From: Canibacter sp052085365
GTDB taxonomy: Bacteria; Actinomycetota; Actinomycetes; Actinomycetales; Microbacteriaceae
Length of the DNA: 64,000 nt
NCBI GenBank assembly: GCA_052085365.1
Contig: JBQDFP010000011.1
Span: 15,291-79,290, forward strand
Direction of reading: 5' to 3'
Positions 18,314-27,095 of this stretch are shown here, piece by piece (positions within the stretch are counted from its first letter, which is position 1; each line of letters starts with the position of its first letter). Position numbers and translations under genes: made by a program. The notes beneath the pieces were generated by a model. The model did no database searches. It worked only from the letters and a program-made list of their open reading frames with translations, and was not told the origin of the DNA.

Positions 18314-20059
18314 TTATGCTTCTTGAGCGTTACGGATCGCTCGGTTAACGGCGCTCGTAATCGCTTTCAACGCGGCACGGCTCGTGTCTGGGTCGATTCC
18401 GACGCCCCACAGACGTTGCCCGTTCACTTCAAGATCAACGTATGCAGCAGCAACAGCATCGCCGCCTTCACTCATTGCGTGCTCAACATAGTCAAACAGG
18501 GTGACGTTCAGCGAATTGTCGCGTTCATTAATCCCGTTCAGGAACGCATTCACCGGTCCATTTCCGCGCGAAACCAGTGTCAGCTCCTCGTCCCCGATAC
18601 GCATCGTAGCGGCCAGTTCAGTCTCACCGTCTTCGTCACTGCTCGTATTGGCGCGCAGCAATTCATAGGTGCCCCAGCGCTCACCGTCAACAACGGGAAG
18701 GTATTCATCTTCGAAGATCGTCCAAATTGAATCACTCGAGATTTCACCACCGTTCGTGTCGCTAAACCGTTTCACGACGGCGCTGAATTCGATCTGGAGG
18801 CGACGTGGCAGGTCTAAGCTGTGGTCGGTCTTGAGCAGGTACGCAACGCCACCCTTGCCCGATTGCGAGTTGACTCGAATTACTGCTTCATAGGTCCGAC
18901 CCAGGTCTTTCGGATCGACTGGCAGATAAGGAACGTTCCAGCGCACGTCTTCAACAGTTTGCCCCGAACGTTCTGCGTCTTCTTGCATTCGGTCGAGACC
19001 CTTTTTGATTGCGTCTTGGTGCGATCCCGAGAACGCCGTATAGACGAGGTCTCCCGCCCAGGGACTACGCTCATGAACTTTGAGCTGGTTGCAGTATTCG
19101 GCGGTTCGGCGAATCTCATCCAGGTTTGAGAAGTCGATTTGTGGATCAACACCTTCGGTGAACATGTTGATTCCGAGAGTGACCAGGTCCACATTGCCGG
19201 TGCGCTCACCGTTTCCGAACAGGCAACCTTCGATACGGTCGGCTCCAGCGAGATACCCGAGTTCAGCTGCTGCCACAGCGGTGCCTCGGTCATTATGCGG
19301 GTGCAGTGACAGAATCACGTTCTCGCGATGATTCAGGTTCCGGTTCATCCACTCAATGGAGTCCGCATACACATTAGGAGTAGCCATTTCAACGGTTGCT
19401 GGCAAGTTAATAATAACCTTGCGTTCCGCGGTTGGCACGAACACTTCCATCACTGCGTTACAAATCTCGGCCGCATATTCGAGCTCGGTGCCCGTGTAGG
19501 ACTCGGGCGAATATTCATAGTAAATCTGAGTGTCCCGGCAAATGTCTTCGTTTGCTACACACAGTTTTGCACCCTCGACTGCGATATCGATAATGCCTGC
19601 TTTATCTTTCCGGAAGACCACGTCACGCTGGCGAATACTCGTCGAGTTGTAGAGATGCACGATCGCCTGTTTTGCACCGATCAGGGACTCGTAGGTGCGT
19701 TTGATCAGGTGCTCGCGAGCCTGAGTCAGGACTTGGATCGTGACATCGTCTGGGATGAGGTCTTCTTCGATGAGCATGCGAACGAAGTCAAAGTCAGTTT
19801 GGCTGGCTGAGGGGAAACCGACTTCGATTTCTTTATACCCCATCCGCACGAGCAGTTCGAACATTACTCGTTTACGTTCTGGGCTCATCGGGTCAATGAG
19901 TGCTTGGTTACCGTCGCGAAGATCCACTGCGCACCAGCGGGGTGCCTTCTCGATGTGCTTATCTGGCCAGGTTCGGTCAGGAACTTCTACGGTGAACTCT
20001 TTGTGGTACGGACGGTAGCGATGTGTTGGCATCGCTGAAGGCTTTTGTTTGTTTTCCAT
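18314..20059 (-). CDS. leuA: 2-isopropylmalate synthase
   Basis: First committed enzyme of leucine synthesis, condensing acetyl-CoA with 2-oxoisovalerate. 581 residues, the long actinobacterial form. Seen: DLRDGNQALIDPMSPERK near residue 47 (metal and substrate site), LSLHPHNDRGTAV near residue 253 (metal histidines), GNGERTGNVD near residue 283, and the C-terminal leucine-binding allosteric domain from about residue 440 (ending with GVGIDPDTSRAALKAI). Start ATG with AAGGAA. Upstream lie a leucine-rich leader peptide and a hairpin, so expression is probably attenuated by leucine supply. It stands alone, as in many actinobacteria. Confidence 0.97.
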   Translation of the reverse strand: MENKQKPSAMPTHRYRPYHKEFTVEVPDRTWPDKHIEKAPRWCAVDLRDGNQALIDPMSPERKRVMFELLVRMGYKEIEVGFPSASQTDFDFVRMLIEEDLIPDDVTIQVLTQAREHLIKRTYESLIGAKQAIVHLYNSTSIRQRDVVFRKDKAGIIDIAVEGAKLCVANEDICRDTQIYYEYSPESYTGTELEYAAEICNAVMEVFVPTAERKVIINLPATVEMATPNVYADSIEWMNRNLNHRENVILSLHPHNDRGTAVAAAELGYLAGADRIEGCLFGNGERTGNVDLVTLGINMFTEGVDPQIDFSNLDEIRRTAEYCNQLKVHERSPWAGDLVYTAFSGSHQDAIKKGLDRMQEDAERSGQTVEDVRWNVPYLPVDPKDLGRTYEAVIRVNSQSGKGGVAYLLKTDHSLDLPRRLQIEFSAVVKRFSDTNGGEISSDSIWTIFEDEYLPVVDGERWGTYELLRANTSSDEDGETELAATMRIGDEELTLVSRGNGPVNAFLNGINERDNSLNVTLFDYVEHAMSEGGDAVAAAYVDLEVNGQRLWGVGIDPDTSRAALKAITSAVNRAIRNAQEA

Positions 20060-20105
20060 GATTCCTTGCTTCTGCTTTGAATTTGGGGGACCCCACGCAA
20101 AATCT

Positions 20106-20144
20106 CCGCGACGAGAAAGGCCAGGAAACTAGGACCCGTCGCGG
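20106..20144 (-). promoter_or_regulatory. Attenuator-like hairpin in the leuA leader
   Basis: CCGCGACG and CGTCGCGG form a perfect eight-pair stem in the leuA leader RNA. The 5' arm lies inside the codons for Cys-Arg-Asp-Gly of the leader peptide, just after its leucine cluster, so a ribosome paused on the leucine codons would block it. The loop contains UUCCU, complementary to AGGAA in the leuA Shine-Dalgarno (20062-20066), so it may also act at translation. The hairpin ends 46 bases before the leuA start. Confidence 0.6.
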
Positions 20145-20173
20145 CAGCTAAGGAGAAGCGAACCGAAAAGCAT
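20129..20173 (-). CDS. leuL: leuA leader peptide, 14 residues, leucine-rich
   Basis: ATG at 20173 opens a 14-codon frame encoding MLFGSLLLSCRDGS, ending in TAG 69 bases before leuA. Four of the 14 residues are leucine, three of them consecutive (CTT CTC CTT). A short leucine-rich peptide before leuA followed by a hairpin is the classic design of an attenuator, and comparable leaders are known before leuA in other actinobacteria. There is no Shine-Dalgarno; TAACAT six bases before the ATG suggests that transcription starts at the ATG itself. The peptide itself presumably has no role beyond ribosome pausing. Confidence 0.65.
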   Translation of the reverse strand: MLFGSLLLSCRDGS

Positions 20174-20179
20174 GAATTT

Positions 20180-20185
20180 ATGTTA
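20180..20185 (-). promoter_or_regulatory. -10 hexamer TAACAT, leuA leader (leaderless pattern)
   Basis: TAACAT, six bases, then the leader peptide ATG. It faces away from a second -10-like hexamer at 20210-20215 that serves the plus-strand DUF2207 genes, so the two promoters would be back to back. Confidence 0.5.
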
Positions 20186-20209
20186 GCACTATCGAAACAG
20201 TTTTCCGTG

Positions 20210-20215
20210 TAGCGT
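20210..20215 (+). promoter_or_regulatory. -10 hexamer TAGCGT, first DUF2207 gene
   Basis: TAGCGT, seven bases, then ATG 20223; no Shine-Dalgarno is present. Near-leaderless arrangement. Confidence 0.4.
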
Positions 20216-20222
20216 GAGAAAT

Positions 20223-21485
20223 ATGATGGAGCTGCTCGTGCTGAGTATTGCGTTTTCGCCTGCCGTAAGCGCGCTGATTTCTGTCACAATTACGCAGTCC
20301 TTTTGGTTTTCTGTTGTTCCGGCTCGTCTCGCAGGTGTCGGCATTGTAATGTTCACACTTTTGTGGATCTGGCATGAGTTACGTTTGCGCTGGAGCCGAC
20401 GTTCTGGCGAGCAGGTTGAATTCGCGGTAGTGGCCCCAGATCATGCTCCGCCTGTTGTTGCCGCAGAGATTATTGAAAATGTTCCCGCCCGGAGTGTTTT
20501 ACCTGCTGAACTCATTCACCTCGCGGTTCAACGCAGCATTCAAATAGGTCAGGTTGTGAAAAGTCCTGACCCCACAGCATCGAAACGCGACGCAACATTT
20601 ACACAGCGCACCCGAGAATTTGCGAAGCTCGGTCCGCATTTCTCTCTCCTTTTACGTAGTCGAAGTCAGCAACATGCAATTGAAGAGCAACTGGTGCGTG
20701 AACTGTTCAACCCGCCGGTAACAGGGGCTAAGCGCACGCTGGCTGAAGGGAAAAATAGTGAGCTTTCACGCTCATTGGCATGGGTGTTCCAACAAAGAAC
20801 AGGGTTTCTACTGCAACAGCGTTTGCAGACAGTGGGGGGACGCGGGAGTGTGTTTATCGGCGCCATTGTCGGCATACTCATGTTCCTTACCGCGTGCGTG
20901 CTCGCCCTCGTTCCAGCTCAACAGGCGGGCGACCGAGGAACGCTCCTGTCTCTCGTTGCATCACTCATCGTCGGGATCGTAGTTGGGGCGTTCGCGGTTC
21001 GTCGTTTTTCACTCCCCTACCTCACTCCGCAAGGCGCCTATATGAGAGAACGGCTTCTCGCACTGAAACGCTTCATTTTACTTGAACCAAACGATCGTGA
21101 GCTACTCCTACAAGAACGCACTCGCGCTCTATTCCAGGAAGACAAGCATCTCGTTCACTCCGCCGAAGATCACACAGATACAGAATTCAATGCGGCACAA
21201 GATTCAAGCGATCCACACGCTTTTTTTATGCCGGACCCCTCCGACATAATCGCGATATATGAACGTATATTGCCGTATGCCATGCTGTTTCGGCTGCGTG
21301 ATAGATGGGTATCTGCATTAGTTGACGAGTATCGAAAGTTCGGGTTGACGCCCGATTGGATCACGGATGAACAAGCACCTGCGCCTGAGCGCATTCCACT
21401 TTTTATCTCTTCGCTTTCCCACACGCTGCAGGGTTCACTGCCTTCAGTAACCGGAGGGGGCCCTGCGAACTTTAATTCTGCCTAG
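20223..21485 (+). CDS. Membrane protein related to the C-terminal half of DUF2207 (YciQ-like) proteins
   Basis: 420 residues. A first hydrophobic helix at about 8-50 (one or two passes), a cytosolic-type domain with VLPAELIHLAVQRSIQIGQ near residue 95, two helices at about 215-260, then LTPQGAYMRERLLALKRFI and IYERILPYAMLFRLRDRW. The downstream gene has the same landmarks in the same order (QIVHLAVNGALVIQDL, LTPAGARTREYLLGVREFI, IYEKLLPYAILF), so the two are paralogues. This one lacks the secreted N-terminal DUF2207 domain and the glycine-rich tail. ATG 20223 is preferred over GTG 20214 because of the TAGCGT element. Function unknown; probably acts with its neighbour. Confidence 0.7.
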   Translation: MMELLVLSIAFSPAVSALISVTITQSFWFSVVPARLAGVGIVMFTLLWIWHELRLRWSRRSGEQVEFAVVAPDHAPPVVAAEIIENVPARSVLPAELIHLAVQRSIQIGQVVKSPDPTASKRDATFTQRTREFAKLGPHFSLLLRSRSQQHAIEEQLVRELFNPPVTGAKRTLAEGKNSELSRSLAWVFQQRTGFLLQQRLQTVGGRGSVFIGAIVGILMFLTACVLALVPAQQAGDRGTLLSLVASLIVGIVVGAFAVRRFSLPYLTPQGAYMRERLLALKRFILLEPNDRELLLQERTRALFQEDKHLVHSAEDHTDTEFNAAQDSSDPHAFFMPDPSDIIAIYERILPYAMLFRLRDRWVSALVDEYRKFGLTPDWITDEQAPAPERIPLFISSLSHTLQGSLPSVTGGGPANFNSA

Positions 21486-21558
21486 TTGGTCTCGCATCGG
21501 TAGAGTGGGGCTCCGAACGGTTTCGCCTAGACGTTGATTGAAAGTAGAGTCAGCATTC

Positions 21559-23322
21559 ATGCACAGGATCTCATCAAAATTGAGACGAATCGTTGGTTGG
21601 AGTGTCGGCGCAGTACTTGTAACTTTGCTGTTCTTCAGTGGGATAGCCACTGCCCCCGCCGAGGCATCGGTTGAGAACTTCTCATTTGACCGTTGGCAAG
21701 TGGACATGAGCGTTTCACAGTCAGACGACGGCACCAGTGAGGCAAGCGTACAAGAAACTGTAGTCGCGAACTTTGATGTTTATAATCAAAACAAGGGAAT
21801 CGTACGGAGCATTCCTCAACGGTATGAGGGCGCTTCAATAGATATTTCTGATGTTCACGTTACTGACGCCGCTGGAAAACCGTCACCGTTTGAAACAGAG
21901 TCCGCGGACGGAAACCTGCGGATTCTTACCGGAACCGATGAATATGTAAACGGTCGTCAAACTTATGTAATCACATACACGCTCAAGAACGTTATCCATA
22001 ACGTACAGGATGACAAGCGCGGAAAAATCGACGAACTGTATTGGAACCTGCTTCCTGCTGATCGGGCACAACCGGTTAACCACTTCAGTGCCACGATCGA
22101 CTTTGATGACACGCTCAAAAACGCGCTGACCGGACATGAATTTTGTTACGCCGGCACCGAGGGGTCTAATGGGTCGTGCGAAATCACGAATAGCGGGTCA
22201 AAGATTCAAGTCCCAAGCACCCAGCTTCGTGAGTATGAAGGTCTCACCGTTGCGATTGGACTGGAGAACGGGACGGTAAAACAGCCAATGTCTCGTGCGG
22301 TGTCCCGAGGATTTTTTGCTGTATTCCCATACGTCACCGCAGCGACTGTCCTGACACTTATTTCAGGTTGGGTCGTGAGGTTCATCGCGCGTCGACGCGG
22401 ACGAAAAAGCGGAGACGGTCTGGTTGTAGCGCAATACGATGTCCCCCTCGATTTACCACCTGCTGCTGCTGCATGGGTGGTGAATAGGCCGAAGTCTTCG
22501 TTCCAAGCACAAATCGTCCATCTTGCAGTCAACGGGGCACTTGTCATTCAAGACCTGGTGAGTCCAGGTGAGACAGGTCTCACTCTCGTCAAACGGGACA
22601 TTACTGTGCCTACGATTGCGGACAAGCTCGTCATGGAAGCGCTGTTTCGCGCAGGTCCAAGTATTGATGTTGTTAAGGGCAGCCCAAATAAAGTGCTCAT
22701 GGCAGCTTCGAAAGATAATCAAAAGTCCGGCTTGCAACTTGCTGAAGAGCACCACCTTGTGACCCATAAAGTCGGCAAGGCGAGCATGTGGCTTGGTCTC
22801 GCGACCCTGTTGCTGGGGATTTTCCCAATTATTGGTTTTTTCTTAGGGGTCGGCGCTGTATGGTTCGTCGTCCCGCTGCTTGGATTCTTCTTATTTAAAA
22901 AGAACACGGTGTTAACACCAGCGGGTGCACGAACACGAGAATATTTGCTCGGTGTGCGGGAGTTCATCGCGGTTGCCGAAGCAGAGCGGTTTCAAATGCT
23001 TCAGTCTTACCAGGGTGCAGATCGGCTTTCGAACGGCGACGTAGACGTCGTGCATATTTATGAAAAACTGTTGCCCTATGCGATTCTCTTTGGTCAAGAA
23101 AAGTCCTGGGCCAAAAACCTCGAAGTCGTCTACCAACAGACGAACACAAGCCCGTATGCCTGGGCACCCGCGTTCCACAGCGGCGGTGTTTCTGGCCTGA
23201 GTAACGGTCTCAGTGTTTTCGGTTCAAGTTTGTCGAGTGCTTCAACTTCGTCCAGCAGTGGATCCAGTGGCGGAGGTTCCGTCGGTGGTGGCGGGGGCGG
23301 CGGCTCGGCTGGAGGCCGCTAG
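21559..23322 (+). CDS. DUF2207 domain membrane protein (YciQ-like)
   Basis: 587 residues from ATG 21559 (a TTG at 21538 is possible). Seen: signal peptide at about 1-37 ending near APAEA, an extracytoplasmic DUF2207 beta-domain to about residue 235 with NKGIVRSIPQRYEG, a helix near 255-275, a cytosolic domain with ARRRGRKSGDG and QIVHLAVNGALVI, two more helices near 412-450, and a tail of Ser/Gly repeats ending in GGGGGGGSAGGR. Tails of this kind are common in the family. Biochemical function is not known. It follows its shorter paralogue by 73 bases and ends with a stop that shares CTAG with the convergent era stop. Confidence 0.85.
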   Translation: MHRISSKLRRIVGWSVGAVLVTLLFFSGIATAPAEASVENFSFDRWQVDMSVSQSDDGTSEASVQETVVANFDVYNQNKGIVRSIPQRYEGASIDISDVHVTDAAGKPSPFETESADGNLRILTGTDEYVNGRQTYVITYTLKNVIHNVQDDKRGKIDELYWNLLPADRAQPVNHFSATIDFDDTLKNALTGHEFCYAGTEGSNGSCEITNSGSKIQVPSTQLREYEGLTVAIGLENGTVKQPMSRAVSRGFFAVFPYVTAATVLTLISGWVVRFIARRRGRKSGDGLVVAQYDVPLDLPPAAAAWVVNRPKSSFQAQIVHLAVNGALVIQDLVSPGETGLTLVKRDITVPTIADKLVMEALFRAGPSIDVVKGSPNKVLMAASKDNQKSGLQLAEEHHLVTHKVGKASMWLGLATLLLGIFPIIGFFLGVGAVWFVVPLLGFFLFKKNTVLTPAGARTREYLLGVREFIAVAEAERFQMLQSYQGADRLSNGDVDVVHIYEKLLPYAILFGQEKSWAKNLEVVYQQTNTSPYAWAPAFHSGGVSGLSNGLSVFGSSLSSASTSSSSGSSGGGSVGGGGGGGSAGGR

Positions 23323-24230
23323 AATCCGAGTTTGCCGAGTGCCTTCGGGTCGCGCTGCCACTCTTTCAAGACTTTAACTCGGAGCGACAGGTAAACTTTT
23401 TCTCCGAGGAGGTCTTGAATCTGCTCCCGGGCAACGCTTCCGACATCTCGTAGGTTCGCCCCACCCTTGCCGATAATGATGCCTTTTTGGCTGTCCCTTT
23501 CGACATATATGCTTGCGTAGAGTTCGAGTAACCCGTTTTCACGGCGCTCGCGATCATCAATTGTGACCGCGATTGAGTGTGGAAGCTCCTCGCGTGCACC
23601 TGCAAGCGCAGCTTCTCGAATATACTCCGAAATCAGGTCGTCTTCACTTTCATCGGTGAAGTCGTCGTCGCCGTATAGCGGTGGCGAGATCGGCATCAAG
23701 CTCAGCAGTACGTCTGTTAATACATCAAGTTGGTGGCCTGTCGAGGAGGAAACGGGAATGACCGCGTCCCAGCCTCCCAGACTGTCTACCTCTGCAAGCT
23801 GCAGCATTGTCTGGTCGGCGCCAGCCTTATCCGTTTTAGTGACAATGGCAATTTTTTTCGCACGGGGAAAGTCTGCCAATTGTTGATGAATAAAACGATC
23901 ACCTGGACCGATTTTGTCGTTCGCCGGGAAACACATGCCGATCACATCGACATCTCCGAGAGTAGCGGTGACGAGGTCGTTCAGCCGGTGTCCGAGGAGC
24001 GTTCTTGGTCGATGAATTCCGGGGGTGTCAACGATGATGAGTTGCCCGTTCGGCCGGTGTACGATACCGCGGATGGCTTTGCGAGTAGTTTGAGGTTTAT
24101 CACTGGTGATCGCAATTTTTTCGCCTACGAGGGCATTCGTCAGCGTCGACTTCCCCACATTTGGTCTGCCCACAAAGGTAACGAACCCTGCTCGGAATTC
24201 GGCGTCCTGAGTAATTGCCTTTTCAGTCAT
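23319..24230 (-). CDS. era: GTPase Era
   Basis: GTPase that binds the 3' end of 16S rRNA during 30S maturation. 303 residues: G1 GRPNVGKST at 21-29, G3 DTPGIHRPR near residue 69, G4 TKTD near residue 130, and a C-terminal KH domain with KGIIIGKGGANLRDVG near residue 250. Start ATG 24230 overlaps the stop of the CorC-like gene by four bases. In many relatives era is followed directly by leuA; here the DUF2207 pair lies between. Confidence 0.97.
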   Translation of the reverse strand: MTEKAITQDAEFRAGFVTFVGRPNVGKSTLTNALVGEKIAITSDKPQTTRKAIRGIVHRPNGQLIIVDTPGIHRPRTLLGHRLNDLVTATLGDVDVIGMCFPANDKIGPGDRFIHQQLADFPRAKKIAIVTKTDKAGADQTMLQLAEVDSLGGWDAVIPVSSSTGHQLDVLTDVLLSLMPISPPLYGDDDFTDESEDDLISEYIREAALAGAREELPHSIAVTIDDRERRENGLLELYASIYVERDSQKGIIIGKGGANLRDVGSVAREQIQDLLGEKVYLSLRVKVLKEWQRDPKALGKLGF

Positions 24231-25612
24231 GTTGATTCTGGTGCCTCACTTGTTGACGTCGACTCTTCGGTGTCGACGCTCTCCGCATTGTCGTGGTTCT
24301 TTCGAGTATCGCTGTCGACGGGATCGTGTTCTCGAGTCTCACGAACACCGCCTACCCACTGTGCTCGCACAGCGTGAATAGTGTGACGTCGATCAGTGAC
24401 AAAAGCAGTCAGCTCGATTCCTGCAATGGTGACGCAGTCGTTCGTGTCTGCGAGTCGACCGAGTTCCTTCACCAGAAGACCCGCAACCGTATCAACATCA
24501 TCGTCTTCTATTTCAATATCGAACAGCTGGCCCAATTCGTTTACGCTCACTCGTGGGTTGAGCAGGAATGAACCGTCTTCTTGTTGCTCGACTTCGGGAC
24601 GTTCACGGTCGTGTTCGTCATAGATTTCACCCACGAGCTCCTCAATCAAGTCTTCGAGCGTGACGAGTCCTGAGATTCCGCCATATTCATCCACAGTTAG
24701 TGCCAGATGATTCGCTTCGCGTCGCATTTGTTGCAGCAGCTCGCCCGCGCGAATCAAATCGGGCACGAACATGGCCGGACGCATCATTCGGGTTACGCTC
24801 GCGGTATCTGCTTCATTTTCATGCCGATTGACGAACCCGGCAAGATCTCGCAAATAAACCATGCCATGTATATCATCCGCATCTTCCGCAACGACCGGCA
24901 TACGGGAGTGCCTCGAGGCAAGCAACTCTTCGAGAGCTTCACGGACGGTGATGTCCGCGTCGACCGTCATCATGTCAGTTCTGGGCACCATCACCTCACG
25001 AGCGATCGTGTCACCAAACTCTACGAGCGAGTGAATATACGCACGGTCTCCTTCTTCGAGCAGATTTCGTTCAGCCGCTCGATCCACCATTGACAGTATT
25101 TGACGTTCATCAGAGTCTTCGTCTCGTGTCTCTCGCGCTTTACCTGACACGCGGTTGCTGAACCGAATCAGCCCGGTGGCAATCGGGCCCAGTATGAACC
25201 GAACTGCTCGCACGAGCGGTGCGCTGAGTCGAATAAATGTGTCCGCGTGATTCACTCCAACTGAGCGTGGACTTGCGCCCACCAGCACAAATGTAGAGGC
25301 AGTGAGGATCACAACAGCCAAAAGCAGTGTCAGCCACAGTCGTTCGAGCGTATATGCCAAGACCACCGTAATGAGCACCGCAACTAAGCTCTCGGCGATC
25401 ACTCTGGCGAACCCAATTGCGTTCGTGTGCGCAGCTTCATCCTCGGCTATGGCTCGTATGGCGCGATCGCTCCGCCTATCACCGTCGGCGAGCCGAAACA
25501 ATTCGGCACGTGATCGCACTGAAAGCGCCGCTTCTGTCGCAGCCAGCACGCCCCCGAACGCGAGCATAATGATCGCGATCGCTATGAACACGATAACTAA
25601 GCCAATGTTCAT
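24227..25612 (-). CDS. Hemolysin/CorC family protein (CNNM, CBS pair, CorC_HlyC domains)
   Basis: 461 residues: an N-terminal DUF21/CNNM membrane domain with about four helices (first at 3-25), a CBS pair with MVPRTDMMTVDAD near residue 210 and MVYLRDLAGFV near residue 255, the CorC_HlyC domain with DEYGGISGLVTLEDLIEELVG near residue 310, and an acidic disordered tail of about 50 residues. The family is linked to magnesium and cobalt efflux or homeostasis; names such as hemolysin are historical. It overlaps both ybeY and era by four bases, so it is translated in step with them. Confidence 0.9.
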   Translation of the reverse strand: MNIGLVIVFIAIAIIMLAFGGVLAATEAALSVRSRAELFRLADGDRRSDRAIRAIAEDEAAHTNAIGFARVIAESLVAVLITVVLAYTLERLWLTLLLAVVILTASTFVLVGASPRSVGVNHADTFIRLSAPLVRAVRFILGPIATGLIRFSNRVSGKARETRDEDSDERQILSMVDRAAERNLLEEGDRAYIHSLVEFGDTIAREVMVPRTDMMTVDADITVREALEELLASRHSRMPVVAEDADDIHGMVYLRDLAGFVNRHENEADTASVTRMMRPAMFVPDLIRAGELLQQMRREANHLALTVDEYGGISGLVTLEDLIEELVGEIYDEHDRERPEVEQQEDGSFLLNPRVSVNELGQLFDIEIEDDDVDTVAGLLVKELGRLADTNDCVTIAGIELTAFVTDRRHTIHAVRAQWVGGVRETREHDPVDSDTRKNHDNAESVDTEESTSTSEAPEST

Positions 25613-26070
25613 GGCTGGCTTTCAACACTGTTAAAACTCATCAACAGCTCACGTTGCAGTCCAAACATTTCCGCTTCTTCAATGGGGGTCGCATGATCGA
25701 AGCCCAGCAAATGCAGCATGCCGTGCGTGACGAGGACTGCCACTTCGTCGGCTAAGGAGTGACCGGCCGCTGCCGCTTGTGTTTGCGCAACCTGTGGGCA
25801 AACCACGATATCACCGAGGATCCCTGCAGGTGTGACCGAGTCGGGTCGCCCAGGTCGTAATTCGTCCATAGGGAAACTCAGCACGTCTGTCGTGCCTGGC
25901 TCGTTCATCCACTGTTCATGAAGCCCTTCCATAGCATCTTCATTCACAAAGATGATGCTCACATCAGTCTTCGGATTCACATGTGTCTGGACGAGGATGT
26001 GTTCAGCTAAGCGCAGCAGACGTTCTTCACCGATCTCAATGTCGGATTCATTGTTGAGCTCTACGGTCAT
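25609..26070 (-). CDS. ybeY: rRNA maturation endoribonuclease YbeY
   Basis: Metal-dependent single-strand endoribonuclease for 16S rRNA 3' maturation and ribosome quality control. 153 residues with the zinc motif HGMLHLLGFDH near residue 118 and the conserved MNEPGTTDVLSFP near residue 57. Four-base overlaps with phoH upstream and the CorC-like gene downstream. The phoH-ybeY-corC-era order is a known conserved block. Confidence 0.97.
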   Translation of the reverse strand: MTVELNNESDIEIGEERLLRLAEHILVQTHVNPKTDVSIIFVNEDAMEGLHEQWMNEPGTTDVLSFPMDELRPGRPDSVTPAGILGDIVVCPQVAQTQAAAAGHSLADEVAVLVTHGMLHLLGFDHATPIEEAEMFGLQRELLMSFNSVESQP

Positions 26071-27095
26071 CGTGACGTCTCCGTATGATCTGTATTCTCA
26101 TTTTCCGCAGGCATATTGTGTCCAAAAGATTCATAGGCATCAACGATGCGCCCGACTAGGGGGTTTCGTATTATGTCGTCTGCCGACAAACGTATGAAAG
26201 ACACGTCATCAACGTCGTGCAAGACTTCTGAAGCATGTTTTAACCCGCTGGCCTTGCCCGGAAGGTCTATTTGTGTCAGGTCGCCTGTGACCACAACCTG
26301 TGAATCGTACCCAAGCCTGGTGAGGAACATCTTCATTTGTTCCCGCGTCGTGTTCTGTGCCTCATCAAGAATGATGAACGACTCGTTGAGGGTCCGTCCT
26401 CGCATGTACGCTAACGGTGCCACTTCAATCGTGCCACTTTCAAGCAACCGTGGAACCGATTCTGGATCCAGCATTGCCCCCAAAGCATCGAAGAGCGGTC
26501 GCAGGTAGGGGTCAATTTTCTCTTCGAGACTCCCCGGAAGATATCCGAGCCGTTCGCCCGCCTCCACCGCTGGCCGAGTCAGAACAATTTTTGATACTTC
26601 ACGTCGCTGCAACGCAGCAACAGCCTGAGCAATTGCAAGATACGTTTTGCCGGTGCCGGCTGGACCGACACCGAACACGACCGTGTTCTCGGAGATCGCG
26701 TTCACATATTCACGCTGGCCTGAGGTCTGTGGGCGGATTTGGCGGCCGCGGACCGTCAAAATCGGCTCGCCAAGTTTCTGACCAACAGACGTCGTACTTG
26801 CGTCAGAAGAACGCTGCCGTAGTTGGGAGACATCCCTCGTTGTCGGTTGAGCCCCGTGACGAGCCAGTTCGAGCGACTCATACACAACCTGTTCGGCGTC
26901 ACGAACGCCGGTCGCAGCACCCGAGATCGTGAGAACATGACCGCGAAGATGAAAATCTAGCGCCGGAAAGTTCTCTTCAAGATCGTGCACATACCGTTCG
27001 TTTGGTCCAAGAAATTTCGCGAGGTCAACGCCAGTCAGTAGCACTGACCGGCGTAACAGGAGCGGCGCCCCAGAGTCGGTGTGATCACTATCCAA
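26067..27095 (-). CDS. phoH: PhoH family ATPase
   Basis: Cytosolic P-loop ATPase of the PhoH-like (YbeZ) family, associated with YbeY and RNA metabolism. The P-loop GPAGTGKT lies at about 144-151, Walker B FIILDEAQNTT near residue 248 and GDLTQIDLPGKASGL near residue 280. The frame is open to 27230, inside the HIT gene, and lacks ATG or GTG where the conserved protein begins. I take TTG 27095, with GAGGAG upstream, giving 342 residues; TTG 27113 is an alternative. Either start overlaps the HIT stop. Confidence 0.93.
   Translation of the reverse strand: MDSDHTDSGAPLLLRRSVLLTGVDLAKFLGPNERYVHDLEENFPALDFHLRGHVLTISGAATGVRDAEQVVYESLELARHGAQPTTRDVSQLRQRSSDASTTSVGQKLGEPILTVRGRQIRPQTSGQREYVNAISENTVVFGVGPAGTGKTYLAIAQAVAALQRREVSKIVLTRPAVEAGERLGYLPGSLEEKIDPYLRPLFDALGAMLDPESVPRLLESGTIEVAPLAYMRGRTLNESFIILDEAQNTTREQMKMFLTRLGYDSQVVVTGDLTQIDLPGKASGLKHASEVLHDVDDVSFIRLSADDIIRNPLVGRIVDAYESFGHNMPAENENTDHTETSR

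Noticed and set aside
23225..23322. Gly/Ser codon repeats at the end of the second DUF2207 gene
   Set aside because: Typical low-complexity tail of the family, not a separate repeat element or CRISPR.
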